DNA of 64,000 nt from Oasisia sp. SBJ-2009 (Eukaryota; Annelida; Polychaeta; Sabellida; Siboglinidae). The position numbers and the translations under genes are program-made. The stretch is from positions 35,698,690-35,762,689 of the forward strand of contig OZ024862.1 of NCBI GenBank assembly GCA_964017155.1, written 5' to 3'. The first letter of the stretch is position 1. Each line of letters starts with the position of its first letter. The notes under the pieces are model-generated. The model did no database searches and was not told the origin of the DNA. It saw only the letters and a program-made list of their open reading frames with translations. Shown piece after piece: positions 52,093 through 64,000 of the stretch.

Positions 52093-53738
52093 CCATGCAG
52101 TACGAATATGGTATGTAAACGCAATATAGCTGTGATGTATTTATAGCATACACAATATTTTAAATAAAAAGTGTAAGAAAGTCGACGACAGCAGCGATGA
52201 AGAGGAATGGCCTTGTTTTGGTGTGCGGATAACCATTCAGTTGCAGTCGGCCATAATATGTTTGGGTTCAATTCCAAGAATGCAAGAATTTGGCACACAG
52301 TGAGTGCACACCAGGGCTCCTGTATTTCGTGTGTCCCAACCGCGAGTCAGAGTGTGATTAGATAGTAGAGTGTCTGCATGCCATTCGTTAATATAATATG
52401 TTAATGATTTTTTTCCCATTGGAGGCCCTATTAACGTTTTGTCGATTATAAAGAAATTGTACCAGAGAAATGTTGTGTTATGCTCATCGCATTTCGCCAA
52501 AATCACATACCTCTAGCTCTTTTGAAATGCAAGCATGTGCGTTGCCCGTCAATATTGATCAAATTTACCACGTATTTCTGCATCCGCAGGGTCGTATATA
52601 AAAAGGTTAAAAATCGCTATGGTAATTAAAGACTGCCTAACATGCGTCATTACATTGCAGATACATCGTAGCAATTAATATACTGGTGTGTCTGCTTTAT
52701 TGTACTCACTTCACTTCATAATGGCTATTCAAAACGTTAAGTAACACAATTCTTTTGGGTAGGCCTAACACTTTCACATGAGTCAGACTAGGAAGTCTAA
52801 ATCTCTTCTGACCCCCTCGTCGTAGTCGGTCGATGGGGTGCAACCATGTCACGGTGCCCGACACATTTCTCTCATCTAGGAGAAACTTGGCAGGAAATCA
52901 AAGAATAGCTAGTAAGGTCGTCGGACGGACGACACCTGCAATTCGCTACTGGCATCACTTGGCTCAATGCTATTTCCAAACACATTTTCGTGACAGTTAC
53001 TTATTTATTCCAATATCTGATTAAATGAACTTATTATGGGCAAGGGGAAATTTTAAGACGATCGAGGGAGCACACTGTCCTTGACGTCGCGTGTCGACAC
53101 TGCGCTGCCGATGTGATGCTCTGTTGGGGTGAAGTATTTCCGCTGTGAAATAGTCAACGGGCCTTGTCGCCAGCCAGCTATGACGGATATAGCCACACTC
53201 TCGATCTGTTTCTCGTCCGACACTTGCTTATCAAATATGGCTGCTTAGAAGTGTTCGTGATTGTCATTGTAGCAACTGGCTGCGGGAAACAATGGGCTTC
53301 CCTACCACCGACATACTGAACTGGTCCTATGTGGCGTCTTCGTCGTCAACAATCTGCATCCCAAACCGAAAAAGAAAGAAGTCTCAATCGCCACACGGAA
53401 GATCGTCGACCATCTTGAAGTATTGCATGCATGTGGTGGTGAACCGTCTCATATCCTTGTTTGGCCCGATTATGGTGATAATTGCCAATAAAATTATTAT
53501 TATCTAGCAGCTTATAAAGTATCGTATAGTTTATTTTTATAAGTTGTTCGATAATAAATAGTTTCAATGATTTCTAATAGAGCGATCGTCTCATCTCATC
53601 TTTGATAATTTTAATTGTCGTTGGGAGTACCTGAACGCACTAACTATGGATACATTTTCGTAAATGATCTATTTAAAGGCTATTTTGGGTAAAATAGCGC
53701 AGTTGAAATAACATGTGTGCTGCACAAATTATTATATA
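52093..53738. other. Intergenic, no gene recognised
   Basis: CpG-containing patches at 52800-53460 include short open frames, e.g. 53292-53507 followed by AATAAA, but none shows a domain, splice pattern or conservation I can recognise. Confidence 0.45.
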
Positions 53739-54609
53739 TATATAATAATAATAATAATATAATAACTTTATTGTCCAATTCATAGAATAGAAATACATTT
53801 TGCACTTTGGAGGTTGCATACAAACACAATATTTAAATCACGTAGTAAACGCATGTATACAGTAAATTCAAGCATGTAAATATGTAAACGTCAGCTAAAA
53901 ATATAAATATGATATATATTGGAATAAATAAATATACTAAAACAATATGACAGTATTATAATAAGATAAATTAATTAATTAATAAATATGATAAAACAAC
54001 ATTGCAATGGCAGCGGTAGAGAATGTGATAGTTCAAGGACTATTTTTGTGTGGCTGATTCAGAGACTTGATGGAGGATGGAATGAAGGATTTAAGGGCTC
54101 GCTGGGTTTTTACTGTTGGCATTCTGTACCTCCTTCCAGAGGGGAGAAGTTCGTAACAGTCGTGTAAGAAGTGGGTGGGGTCAGATAAGATTTTGGTTGC
54201 CATTTGCAGTGTTCTTGACTTATACAATTGCTCCAGACTGGTATCGGGTGTACAGCACATAACGATTTTGCAAGAAATGGTGTATATCCTGTTTAGTTTT
54301 TCTCGGTTTTTGACTGAGAGATTTCCCCACCAGCAAACAAGACCGAACGTCATAACACTTTTTACAAATAAATCGTGGAACACAAATAAAATGTTTCTGT
54401 CTATGTGCAAGGCATTGAGTTTTCTCAGGAAGTACAATCTTTGTTGGCCTTTCTTATATAGATTTAATGTATTATCATCCCACCTTAGTTTGGCATCGAT
54501 TGTTGTACCCAGATATTTATAGGAATGCACAATTTCTATGTTTTGCCCATTGATGTTGACAGGGATGGGGTGATGTACACCTGATCGAAAGTCTATTACA
54601 AGTTCCTTG
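53739..54609 (-). mobile_element. Rex1/Babar-like LINE 3' fragment
   Basis: Minus-strand frame from 54600 reads ELVIDFRSG, then HSYKYLGTTIDAKLRW, RLYFLRKLNALHIDR, CWWGNLSVKNREKLNRI, LSDPTHFLHDCYELLPSGRR and ends near 54033. These are hallmarks of the C-terminus of Rex1-type LINEs. The 3' UTR ends in an (ATT)n tail at 53740-53760. The 5' end stops at a (TA)n run. Confidence 0.8.
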
Positions 54610-54610
54610 G

Positions 54611-54671
<61 letters not shown>
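54610..54671. repeat. (TA)n microsatellite
   Basis: About 31 TA dinucleotides at the 5' truncation point of the LINE fragment. Confidence 0.97.
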
Positions 54672-54674
<3 letters not shown>

Positions 54675-55217
54675 CGCATGGTTATATCAGCGTTCGGCGT
54701 GTTTGTAAACACGATCCGTTTGAATGAGTGTGGTGTGAATAGATGCGGCCGGCCGAAACAAGAGACAACTTGCTGCGCCGATCGAAGCGACATCGGTCGC
54801 TGGCGCTCCAGTACATGTTGCGTAATTTTGTACCGGGCGACGGTCATGGGGCGTGGCAGAGACTTGCTGTCCACGCACGTGTGACTGTCTGTCGAACGAT
54901 CATGGGATGTGCCGATTATATTGCGGGGAGCAAGTCAAACTCGAAAGAAGCGCATCTAACATGTTCTAAGCTGATACAGTTCTAAGCAATGGTTTAATTT
55001 GAAAGAAATGAGATTACTAATAACATTGAAAGTTTTCGAAAAGACATCGATTGACGGCTTGTCTCTCCGACTAGATTACCCGGACGTGAACCAGCACCAT
55101 GACATTTAAGGTGGGTAAAAGCGGTGCAGAACTACATACACTTTAAGGACACAGTAAGAAGGTCCACTTGGGTCTATGCTCTTTAATTAATTGCAGAACT
55201 TGTTTAACAGATAGAGA
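54672..55217. other. CpG-rich stretch plus dispersed repeat
   Basis: 54690-54960 is GC- and CpG-rich for this window with open frames on both strands but no recognisable domain. 54975-55130 is the second copy of the repeat at 44650-44800. Confidence 0.4.
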
Positions 55218-55980
55218 TTATATTTTAGTTCTAATATCTACAACGTTAAGACCTCCGTCAGCAAATGTGTTCAATAGTGATTCTTTTTTCAAAGCCACGA
55301 GTTTACTGTTCCAAAGACTTTTATACAAATATTTCTGCTTATCAGTTCCACAACAGCGATAAACAACAATGGGCTCAAGGCGCTCCCCTGTGTCAGACCA
55401 ACATTTACTTTGGACTCTCCTGACACTCCCGGTCCACACAGCTCCCTGATCTTCGTGTCCCCTCCACCAATTTGACCTCCCCCCCCCCCGGGACCTCTAT
55501 CCACATCAGTGTTCCCATTGTCATTTCTCTTGGGATTATGGCACAGGCCTTTTCCAGGTCTATGAATCTAATTGCCATATCCTCGTGTCCTTCCAGTTTC
55601 TTCTCAACTCGCTACCTCAGGGCAAACATCCCATCCGTTGTTCCTCTTCCTTTTCTAATCTCCAGCTGTTCTTCAACGATTCGCCTTACACTACTGCTCT
55701 TATTCTGCCATCCACGATTCTTTCCAGAAACTTCAACACATGTCTTAGCAACGTAGTGCTTCTATTTTTCATGGGCCATGCACATCTCCGTTTCGTTTCT
55801 ATATTCAGACTATCAGCCCCAGTATGCATTCCTCTGTGAACTTCCCCTCTCTCTTGCAGGTGTTCAGCAATTGTTTTTTGTCGATCATATTCCAACTCGC
55901 TCAGCCACCGCCAGCATCTCTACTCGCACTTCATCAATGCCTGTTTATCTTTCCGACTAGGCCTACACGATAAACAATAA
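55218..55980 (-). pseudogene. LINE polymerase relic, second copy
   Basis: Minus-strand pieces include VLKFLERIVDGRIRAVV (about 55690), MAIRFIDLEKA-like codons (about 55570), then VNVGLTQGSALSPLLFIAVV (55380), the reverse transcriptase box B region. A different LINE fragment, ALKKESLLNTFADGGLNVVD, is joined at 55218-55320. Closely similar to 45956-46800 and in the same orientation. Frameshifts make it inactive. Confidence 0.75.
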
Positions 55981-56072
55981 GAATGGCTCAGGCTGTGACA
56001 AGTTTCATAAAGCTTGCATTACCTCCCACCACTGTAAACTATTTATTGTGAAGCATGTCCCTTGGGAAGATG

Positions 56073-56188
56073 TATTTTTTTATTTTCAACCACAACAGTT
56101 ATGAATTACACATCACAGTATTGGTGGAAAGGGATATGTTTCAACATACACACTCATACACGCACGCACACACGCACGCACGCACGCT

Positions 56189-56243
<55 letters not shown>

Positions 56244-56375
56244 TACCATTGTGATTATTATTTAAATTTATTTTCAACCACAACAGTTATGAATTACACA
56301 TCACAGTATTGATGGAATGGGATATGTTTCAACACACACACACACACTCATACACGCTAGCACGCACGCACGCAC

Positions 56376-56417
<42 letters not shown>

Positions 56418-56440
56418 TACCATTGTGATTATTATTTAAA
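56073..56440. repeat. Tandem duplication of about 190 bp around (CA)n
   Basis: The block TTTTCAACCACAACAGTTAT, a CACGCACG/CA run, then AATACCATTGTGATTATTAT occurs twice in a row (from about 56073 and 56265). The two CA runs differ in length. Confidence 0.9.
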
Positions 56441-56583
56441 CCGTTCCTTTTGCATTTTAGCAAATAGATGAAAGAAATGCATAATAATAAATGAGTGGCG
56501 TTGCAATCCCTTATCGTTCTCATGCGCAATGTGTCGGAGTGAACAAGTTGGTTGTTTGTCTCTCTTTGTCTGTCTCCCTGCTA

Positions 56584-56865
<282 letters not shown>

Positions 56866-58270
56866 TCTACTATTTTCCTTATCACTTTCCCTCTACACCC
56901 CTCTTCCTCCATATTTTCATCCACCAATCCTTTTCACCCCTCCCATCATTCTAATTAAGCCGCAATTCAGTACGGTCATGCGTAATTGCACATTCGACAA
57001 GAAGAATGAAACTACTTGTGCAAGGCAACCGGGTTTTGTCCGTCGGTAATACCTGACATGTTTCATTGTCAATTAGAACAGACAATGCAAAGCTTCACTG
57101 CCGTGGACATTCTTAGCCTGACGTGCGGCCTCCGACAATGGTATGTTCTTGGTCCCGCGCAAGAACGTACACATTGACAACGTATGATTAGTAACCCGTG
57201 TCGCGTTGCACCTGAGAGTTGCTACAAACAAATGACTTAAGCGTTCGATCGAAAGCATGGATTCGTCGAAGTGCAGTTGTATTCGAAATGCAGTTCTTCT
57301 GGTTTTCAGTACAAGACCAACATTGACGTGTTTATTATGGATGGTTCGTGTTGGGTCGGGTGCAGCGTATTATATGGTATTCAGCAAACGATACACATTT
57401 GACGCTTTGACAGTTGTTCTCGAATGAGCTGCACATGTTGCAGTTTGGGAGTCGTCAAACATTGGGATATACAACCAAACGCCAAAAAAGAGAACGACGA
57501 CTGCTACAGACAATTGCTTTAAGGTAGGTAGACTATGTGTCTAATGTTGTTATTGTATTTAGAACGGCAATATGCAACTGTGGGTAGAACATCACATATA
57601 TTGCCATGTGGTACAGTGTCGACATTCTATAATGCTAACTTGCATAGTCAAACCAGCACGCATACTTATGACAATTTTTGTTATCATTATGCATAAATGT
57701 TAGGGTCACTCTACTGTGAATATAATTACGCAGATAACCCATTTCTCGTTAATCAAAGCATTACTTGGGAACATATTTGATATGTAATGAATATATGCAC
57801 TTGCTGATTTGCGTCGATATAAATCGTAGGTAAGCATTGTATTTATTAATTATATAAAATAACAAATAACTAAAATGTTTTAATCCACCTCGGTTTATTA
57901 TCTTAAATTATGAATTCTCATATACCAATGCGAGTTATATTATTCACTGTAGGATGTACTGTATTATGTATCTGCGTTTAAAAATAATGCCTTATTTAAT
58001 TTTATGAAGGAGAAAACGTCGTCATTGTGTGCGCCATATTGTTGCCCAACTTCCGCTATAGAACCATGAATCTGCATAAGTCAACATTAATAATTATATT
58101 TATGTATGTTAACATGTTTGATGTATCATATGATATAGTATGCCATATAAGCCAAGTTATAAAGTAATGCTGCAACATAAATAACGTCAGATGTATCAGC
58201 TTACGTGTCTTACAAGTTGACACCACAATTTCACCAGCTAAGGCTCGACATGGGTTTATAAGCAAACAAA
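56866..58270. other. Intergenic, AT-rich, no gene recognised
   Basis: The only candidate is ATG at 57435 with 29 open codons ending at TTTAAG|GTAGGT (57522/57523), a possible first exon with no recognisable similarity. Confidence 0.35.
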
Positions 58271-58383
58271 ATGGCTACCTTCATTGCAACTGAGTGTTCC
58301 GACCGCACGTGGCGGAAGGGGTTACCAGTGACGCTCATCCTATGGAGGTCACAACCGATCTGGCGAATCGGGGTTTGGGCCAG
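58271..58383 (+). other. Candidate first coding exon, unrecognised
   Basis: ATG at 58271 sits in AAAATGGC, a YY1-like start context, and opens 37 codons (MATFIATECSDRTWRKGLPV and on) to GGCCAG|GTAATT. An E-box CACGTG and an inverted ETS pair, ACTTCCGGCGGAAGT (58409-58423), lie within or just after it. Its phase fits the candidate exon at 60626, but this would happen one time in three by chance. No family recognised. Confidence 0.2.
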
Positions 58384-59648
58384 GTAATTTCCCTCCCATA
58401 GGAACACTTCCGGCGGAAGTCGGTCAGTTGTGAGGGAGTAAGGATTGTGACCAACCGTGCCAGGGAACGTTATGAGGAGCAACCGATGAGGTATCTCTGG
58501 CCGAACTAGTTACATTAGATTGTACTACAGGCTATGTACACAGTGTCTCCCACTTCCTCATTCCCTCTTTTTCAAAGTTTTTCTTTAAAACAGTAAATGT
58601 GTGACATTGACATTGACTGTTATTTTTAAGGTATTAAGACATTTTTGGTTTTGTTTTAATCGTACACAAAATCTCAACTTCACGATAAGCTTTAGTTAAT
58701 TTGTTGCACGTACGTAAATAGTAAATAGCTAAGATACAATAATTTTTACTATTTACATATACTACTACATCTTTAATCGTCACTAAATAAATAAATCGAA
58801 CTATAATATACATTCAATGTATGAATAAATAATTGCGATCATTCAATGTTAAGATACTTGTTAAAATTGTGTTACGTTTATTTATACATGTATATGTTGT
58901 CTAGTATAACCTTTGGTTATAATCTTTTCAATGAGATATTCATTAATATTAAATTCACATCAGTAAAACAACTAACACTAAGACACATAACGAAAATATC
59001 GAAGATATCTTATACCTACATATATAATATTCATTTTCATTATAAAAGAAGAAGAATTTGTTTTTATTTGACCATTATTTCAAAACAATTTTGTTCACTT
59101 GCATAGTTTAGGGTAATGTCGGTTCAGTGTTGTGTGTGGCAGGTTCATACTCTGCTGGTGTTCCTTATGCAAACACTACACGTTGTGTGCACACACATTG
59201 ATTCCATTTCATAAGTTTAGCTGGTTTTGTGGTATTTTAGAAATGCAATGAACTACTTGTATACATAAGCAGGAATATCAATTGTTTCTTTGTAAATGTT
59301 GTGCATCTTGATTGCCAAACAAAGAGCGATTAATATCCAACTCACACAAGTACAACGTAAGACCTACATGTGGGCTATAGAAGAAGGCAGATAACATGTA
59401 TCTCGCTGGCAGCATCATATGGCCAGCGTCAGAGTTCTGCCAGGTTATCAAGTTACACAACAATCATAACTCTTGTAAAGGTTACCGTAGAATATGTTGA
59501 GGACTGCAGTATGGTAGTTACAATAAGTCAAGGATGTAAGTAAAGCCCATATCCCAGTGGTGGACCATGTGCTGAAGAAACCTCATCTTTCAGACTGCTG
59601 CTATAAGAAAAATGGAGACTTCAATCCGACATATCATGATTGGCTGGG
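58384..59648. other. AT-rich, no gene recognised
   Basis: Unique AT-rich sequence with no feature that I can support. Confidence 0.5.
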
Positions 59649-59672
59649 GTGAGAGAGAGACAGAGAGAGAGA

Positions 59673-59747
<75 letters not shown>

Positions 59748-60000
59748 GTGGTGTCCACAACAGAAGAGAGTAAAGTGGGTGAGAGTGGCTGATGAGAGTG
59801 AGAGAGACAGACAGAGACAGCGAGAGAGAGAGAGAGAGAGACAGAGAGAGAGAGACAGAGAGAGAATGAGAGATCGAAAGAAAGACAGGATAGTGTACAA
59901 GTCTGAATAGTGAAAGTGAACGTGGCTGAAGAGAGAGAGAGAGGGAGAGAGATGGAGAGGGAGAGAGATGAAGAGTGAGAGAGCCAGATAATGAGGTAGA
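59649..60000. repeat. (GA)n/(TA)n low-complexity block
   Basis: GA-rich purine runs interrupted by a (TA)n stretch (59676-59720). Ser/Leu-rich minus-strand frames over this block are artefacts. Confidence 0.95.
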
Positions 60001-60625
60001 GAGATAGATACCGGTAGGGAATGAATGTTGGTGAAGAGAAAGAGTTGAAGAATGTACATGAAAAGAAATAGATGGTGAACACATCTAAAGTGAAAGATTT
60101 TGTGAACGTGACAATGATTGCACAGATTAAGAATATGGATTGTATTAACTTGGCTTAAACCATCTACTGACAAATTAGTGAACCCGTGCATATGCTCAAA
60201 ACTGTTAGTATATATCGTTTTCTCAGTGTGTATGTACACTGCTTTGTGCTACTAAGGCTTTATAACAGTGTGGCACTGTTGTATGCATTAATTAATCTTT
60301 TTTTGTATCTATAAAGTACTTAACTTACCATTTATGAAATGTTTTGACAATTATGTTCCATTCAGTTTCAATCTTTCTTCCAAGGGAATGGAAATATTTG
60401 TGTAAATACCAATCAACATTCACAGCGGAGTTTAGAGAATAAATATAAAACTACATGGTAATATGTTACTGTTGATCTAATTTCTTAGTTACTCTATGTT
60501 ACATATAAATAACAAATATCCATATACATGAAACCATGATCATGCATTCTTTAATCCCCTCCACCTTTATATGTAACTCACCTGTGTATAATTCTAACTT
60601 CACTGCACCCGCCAACACTTCTAGC

Positions 60626-60808
60626 TGTTCAGATATGCATTTTTGGGATCTAGACTGCCTTGGGAATGAATGTAACATAGCAACAGGATGTCATGTTTAT
60701 GAAATAGTCGTTTTTATGGGTTCAACACCCGTTAATGTTGTACTTTTACACACAAACCTATATTACTACAGTCACTACTCAACCGCTGGGACATATTGCA
60801 CACAGATG
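60626..60808 (+). other. Candidate internal exon, Cys-rich, unrecognised
   Basis: A pyrimidine-rich tract ending CACTTCTAG (60625) precedes an open block reading CSDMHFWDLDCLGNECNIAT, then GCHVYEIVVFMG, to CAGATG|GTAAAT. Four cysteines and one N-glycosylation sequon upstream would suit an extracellular domain. I do not recognise the family and cannot connect it securely to other exons. Confidence 0.25.
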
Positions 60809-60859
60809 GTAAATAGTACGTAATAGGTACATTAGGTGTTACATGGTTATAACCAGGGG

Positions 60860-61215
60860 TGTCATGTAACGAAGTAGATCTACTTCGTTACTCTACTTGA
60901 GTAGTGTTTTCAAGTAACTGGAAGTAACGATGTCAGATTTCAACTAATTACTTCTACTTGTAACGAAGTAGTTTTATTTGCGGTAACGCTACTTTCTACT
61001 TCCCCAGATAGCCACCTATATCGGCACGATATCGGCTGGATCTCGGCAATCTCGGGCCTATCTCTCCTATGTCGGGCCGATATCGGTGCGATGTTGGCTA
61101 TACTGGCTGTACGCACTATGCAGCCGACATCGGGCCAATATCGTTCCGATGTTGGCGATACTGGCAGTATATAGGCACCTATGCAGCCGACAACGGACCG
61201 AGATCGGCCCAAGAT
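60860..61215. repeat. Palindromic short repeats (ACGAAGTA and GATATCGGC types)
   Basis: 60866-60891 is a perfect 26-bp palindrome built on GTAACGAAGTAG, with more ACGAAGTA/TACTTCGT copies to 60990. From 61000 to 61215 follow inverted and direct GATATCGGC, GATCTCGG and CCGACATCGG motifs. Probably a non-autonomous mobile element of unknown class, related in motif to 63722-64000. Confidence 0.6.
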
Positions 61216-61689
61216 AAGCCATGTCGTTATATGCAGCAAGGGTTTGGCAGTAAATATAATGTTGTTATCCTTTATAAATGTGAACGTATGCAAAGCTAAT
61301 TTAATACATATCGCATTAATTGTGGTGAGTGTAATTAGTAGAGAATTTGGGCGAGTTTAGATGTGTTTATTTTTTATTAAATGTTTCCAATATTTTGTGC
61401 GCCACTATAATCAGATTGTCCCGCCGTCCGTCATAGGGCCTACTAAAACACAACCAAGGGTGTACCTACATAATATTCCCTGCACGTAAGTGTTTTTAAA
61501 AACAATTTTTTTTATAAAAAAAACTCTTCTAAGAAAATAATCTTTAGAAGAAACAGTTTGAACATCCAAAGAAATTCCAGTCTGTGAAAATATATTCAAA
61601 ACAATATTAGTATATTTTGTAACAAAACTATACCAAAACATGTCTTCTCACAGTTGAATATAGCTTGAACTGTCAATGAACTCCAAGGT

Positions 61690-61911
61690 CCTTAAATTTA
61701 GCCTAGCCTGATGATACCCCATGGAGAGATCAGTGACTACAGCCCCAGTGACACCAATGCTAGTGATGTAACAGTAGTCCAGCTGGGGAGTCCAGCCTCC
61801 CAGGCCTGGAACTCTGGAGGTAGTGAGTGACCTTTGAGACTAGGTTCCATGCATCTTGACTGCACTGCCATAGAGGATTTAGAGAGAAGCACAGCTACAG
61901 TGGAGAAGGTA
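61690..61911 (+). other. Candidate exon fragment, unrecognised
   Basis: One frame reads HGEISDYSPSDTNASDVTVV and QLGSPASQAWNSGGSE before a stop; a shifted frame then reads CTAIEDLERSTATVEK to GAGAAG|GTACGT, a good donor. The break suggests a pseudogene or a wrong exon limit. It may pair with the terminal exon-like block at 63484. Confidence 0.25.
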
Positions 61912-62011
61912 CGTTTAATCATTTATTTTGTTGTAAATCCGTAAACCTTTGTACATTTCTAGATTAACAAATCATTTGATTTAGAATAAATAAGGAGAAA
62001 ATCAATAGATT

Positions 62012-62948
62012 ACATTCCACAACATTTTAGGTGTAGTAATTGATTGCAAACTAAACTGGAAAAGTCACATTTTATCAGTAAGATCTAAACTGTCAAAATG
62101 CTGTGCTATTATGTATAGAGCCAGTTCTTTGATTAACAAACATGGTATGCATATTTTGAACTATTCTCTTTTCATGCCTTATATTATGTATTGTGCTGAA
62201 GTATGGGGTAACACATATGCTACAAATATTCATTGTTTAGTTTTATTACAGAAAAGAGTTACAAGATTAATTTGTGGTGCAAAAAGACTTGATCACACAA
62301 ATTTACTCTTTCACAATGTACATATTCTTAAATTACCAGATCTTGTAAAGCTAAAAACTGCTATAATTATGTTTAAGGCATATCATTATATATTACCAAT
62401 GAATGTACAAAAAGTGTTCAAAATACATGACTCTCGATATTCATCCAGGTATAAATGCAAGTTCAAGCAAATCTATGTACGTACTAACTTAAAAAGTATG
62501 TGCATTTATGTTACTGGAGTTAAACTTTGGAACTCCTTCGACAATTCACTGATTAGTTGTAAAAAAATTCAAATCATTTCAAAAAGTGTTATACAAATAG
62601 ACTGTTGAATAATTATGTGTTAGAGCCCTAGATAATTTTTGCTAACATAAATTAGATAAAAACATAAACATTCAGTTTGTTTATTGTTGTAAAGATTTTG
62701 TTTTTTGTTTTTCTCTTCAACAAATGTCACAATGTCTTTTTTTATTAAATGCTGTATGGTTACACATATAAATAGTGTTCTATTGCATTGTTCAGATGCT
62801 TTATGTATGAAATTAAGAAATTATAAGGGTAAACATGATAAGTATTATACTTCTTTTACCCTTTTTTCAACAATTTATATTGTATTTTATGCACTGTATT
62901 TATAATGTAGTAGTTGTTTGTTGAAATAAATTTCAATTCAATTCAATT
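62012..62948 (+). mobile_element. 5'-truncated LINE, C-terminal part and (TTCAA)n tail
   Basis: Reads ILGVVIDCKLNWKSHI, then MYRASSLINKHG, YIMYCAEVWGNTYATN and LQKRVTRLICGAKRLDH, to a stop at 62608, without frameshift. This is the post-RT C-terminal region of jockey/CR1-type LINEs. The 3' UTR ends GAAATAAATTTCAATTCAAT at about 62948, the tail whose inverted form occurs at 8907 and 26047. Confidence 0.82.
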
Positions 62949-63025
62949 TGTGGCATGAATTTATATGCGCACGCTTGATTCTGTGGAAGATTATATACAT
63001 TTGTTTTTTATATAATTGTTTACAA

Positions 63026-63059
<34 letters not shown>

Positions 63060-63062
63060 TTG

Positions 63063-63412
63063 TTTAATTGTTTACAAAACTATATATATATATATATATA
63101 TATACATAGTTTTGTAAACTATATAATATATATATATATATTCAATTTGTGGCATGAATTTATATGCGCACGCTTGATTCTGTGGAAGATTATATACATT
63201 TGTTTTTTATATAATTGTTTACAAAACTATATATATATATATATATATATAGTTTTGTAAACAATAATATAAAAAACAAATGTATATAATCTGCCACAGA
63301 ATCAAGCGTGCGCATATAAATTCATGCCACAAATTGAATATATATATATATATTATATAGTTTACAAAACTATGTATATATATATATATATAGTTTTGTA
63401 AACAATTATTTT
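63063..63412. repeat. Near-perfect palindrome of about 350 bp
   Basis: Left arm 63063-63228 and right arm 63250-63412 are inverted copies, including GCGCACGCTTGATTCTG and its complement, with (AT)n at the centre and within the arms. A third, direct copy of the arm sequence lies at 62945-63062, joined to the LINE tail. Confidence 0.9.
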
Positions 63413-63483
63413 GTTGCTCAGTCTGTGATATTAGTTAAATATAGATGGTATCTAGCTTAATGTCTCTTTCATTTTAATTGCAG

Positions 63484-63660
63484 AAGACATCAGGAGAAAT
63501 GAAGACACCTCGTAGGCCCTACAGAAAACGCCATCCAGAAGTGTCTGTCCAAATGGTTCATGGGGCCCAAAGACTGGAATGGGGACAGGGCTAAGAGAAG
63601 AACCTCGGAAACTTTGCCACTGTGTGATGAAAATAAAACAAAATATGTCATTGCATTCTT
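63484..63660 (+). other. Candidate terminal exon with polyadenylation signal
   Basis: Acceptor TTTTAATTGCAG at 63483, then a frame reading KTSGEMKTPRRPYRKRHPEV and on to TAA at 63593. A second frame reads AIQKCLSKWFMGPKDWNGDR, which looks more protein-like but has a stop just upstream. AAATAAAAC follows at about 63632. Possibly the last exon of a gene or of a transposon-derived pseudogene. Confidence 0.25.
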
Positions 63661-63721
63661 TGTTACCTACTCATTAAGGCACACACAGCTAGCCTATAGT
63701 GTATCCAAGTAATATAGGCTA

Positions 63722-64000
63722 TAACGGTTTCATCTAGGCATACTGCCTAGATGAAACCGATATAGCCTAGATGCAACCGGGATTGCCGAGATCGATCCGA
63801 TCTCGGGGATCTCACCGAGATCGGTCCGATCTCGGGGATCTCACCGATCTCGGTCTGATCTCGGTCCGATCTCGGGGATCTCAGCTGCATCTAGGCTATA
63901 TCGGTTTCATCTAGGCAGTATGCCTAGCTGAAACCGAGATTGCCGATCTCGGTCCAATCTCGGGGATCTCACCGATCTCGGTCCGATCTCGGTCCGATCT
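63722..64000. repeat. GATCTCGG satellite inside an inverted repeat, cut by window end
   Basis: Inverted arms of about 38 bp (63735-63772 and 63884-63924, with CTGCCTAGATGAAACCGATA and its complement) enclose tandem GATCTCGGGGATCTCACC and CCGAGATCGGTCC motifs, each self-complementary. The motif restarts after the right arm and continues past the edge. Confidence 0.85.

Overview
This window is nuclear DNA from an animal, almost certainly a marine invertebrate. Three genes with clear vertebrate orthologues are split into many short exons by AT-rich, repeat-stuffed introns. The interspersed repeats are those of lophotrochozoan or other invertebrate genomes: jockey/CR1/L2-like LINEs with short 3' tail repeats, tRNA-derived SINEs, hAT and TTAA-target DNA elements, and very many minisatellites. 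A mollusc is my best guess; the sequence alone does not fix the species.

Layout. 1-3100: truncated minisatellite, a 500-bp tetranucleotide array and (AT)n. 3101-9959 (+): DDOST/OST48, the 48-kDa subunit of oligosaccharyltransferase, 11 coding exons, complete at 436 aa. About 11330-39299 (+): CCDC150, a long coiled-coil protein, one non-coding and 22 coding exons, 1151 aa (1163 with an alternative donor), colinear with human CCDC150 along its length. 40484-43359 (-): SPCS1, the 12-kDa subunit of signal peptidase, 4 exons, 109 aa, tail-to-tail with CCDC150. 43.6-56 kb: a graveyard of nested mobile elements. It holds two inverted copies of a TTAA-flanked element with a decayed THAP zinc finger (Kolobok-like), relics of one LINE family, a nearly full-length LINE with two stops and a YADD to YADY change, and a palindromic-ended GGGGCAAAACGG element. 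56-64 kb: microsatellites, a few candidate exons I cannot name, a LINE 3' end, a 350-bp palindrome and a GATCTCGG satellite cut by the window end.

DDOST and SPCS1 both act on nascent secretory proteins at the ER translocon, so two translocon-associated enzymes lie within 40 kb of each other. CCDC150 is unrelated in known function.

The most unusual signal is that minisatellites in CCDC150 and DDOST are not placed at random in introns. Several abut an exon, and their repeat unit is a copy of the exon/intron junction itself. Intron 3 begins with about 64 copies of the last bases of exon 3 plus its 5' splice site, all in frame. Introns 5, 9 and 10 end in arrays carrying 3' splice-site sequence, and intron 13 starts with an array of its donor. 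A hAT element also sits 19 bp upstream of exon 3. The gene therefore looks loaded with duplicate splice sites.
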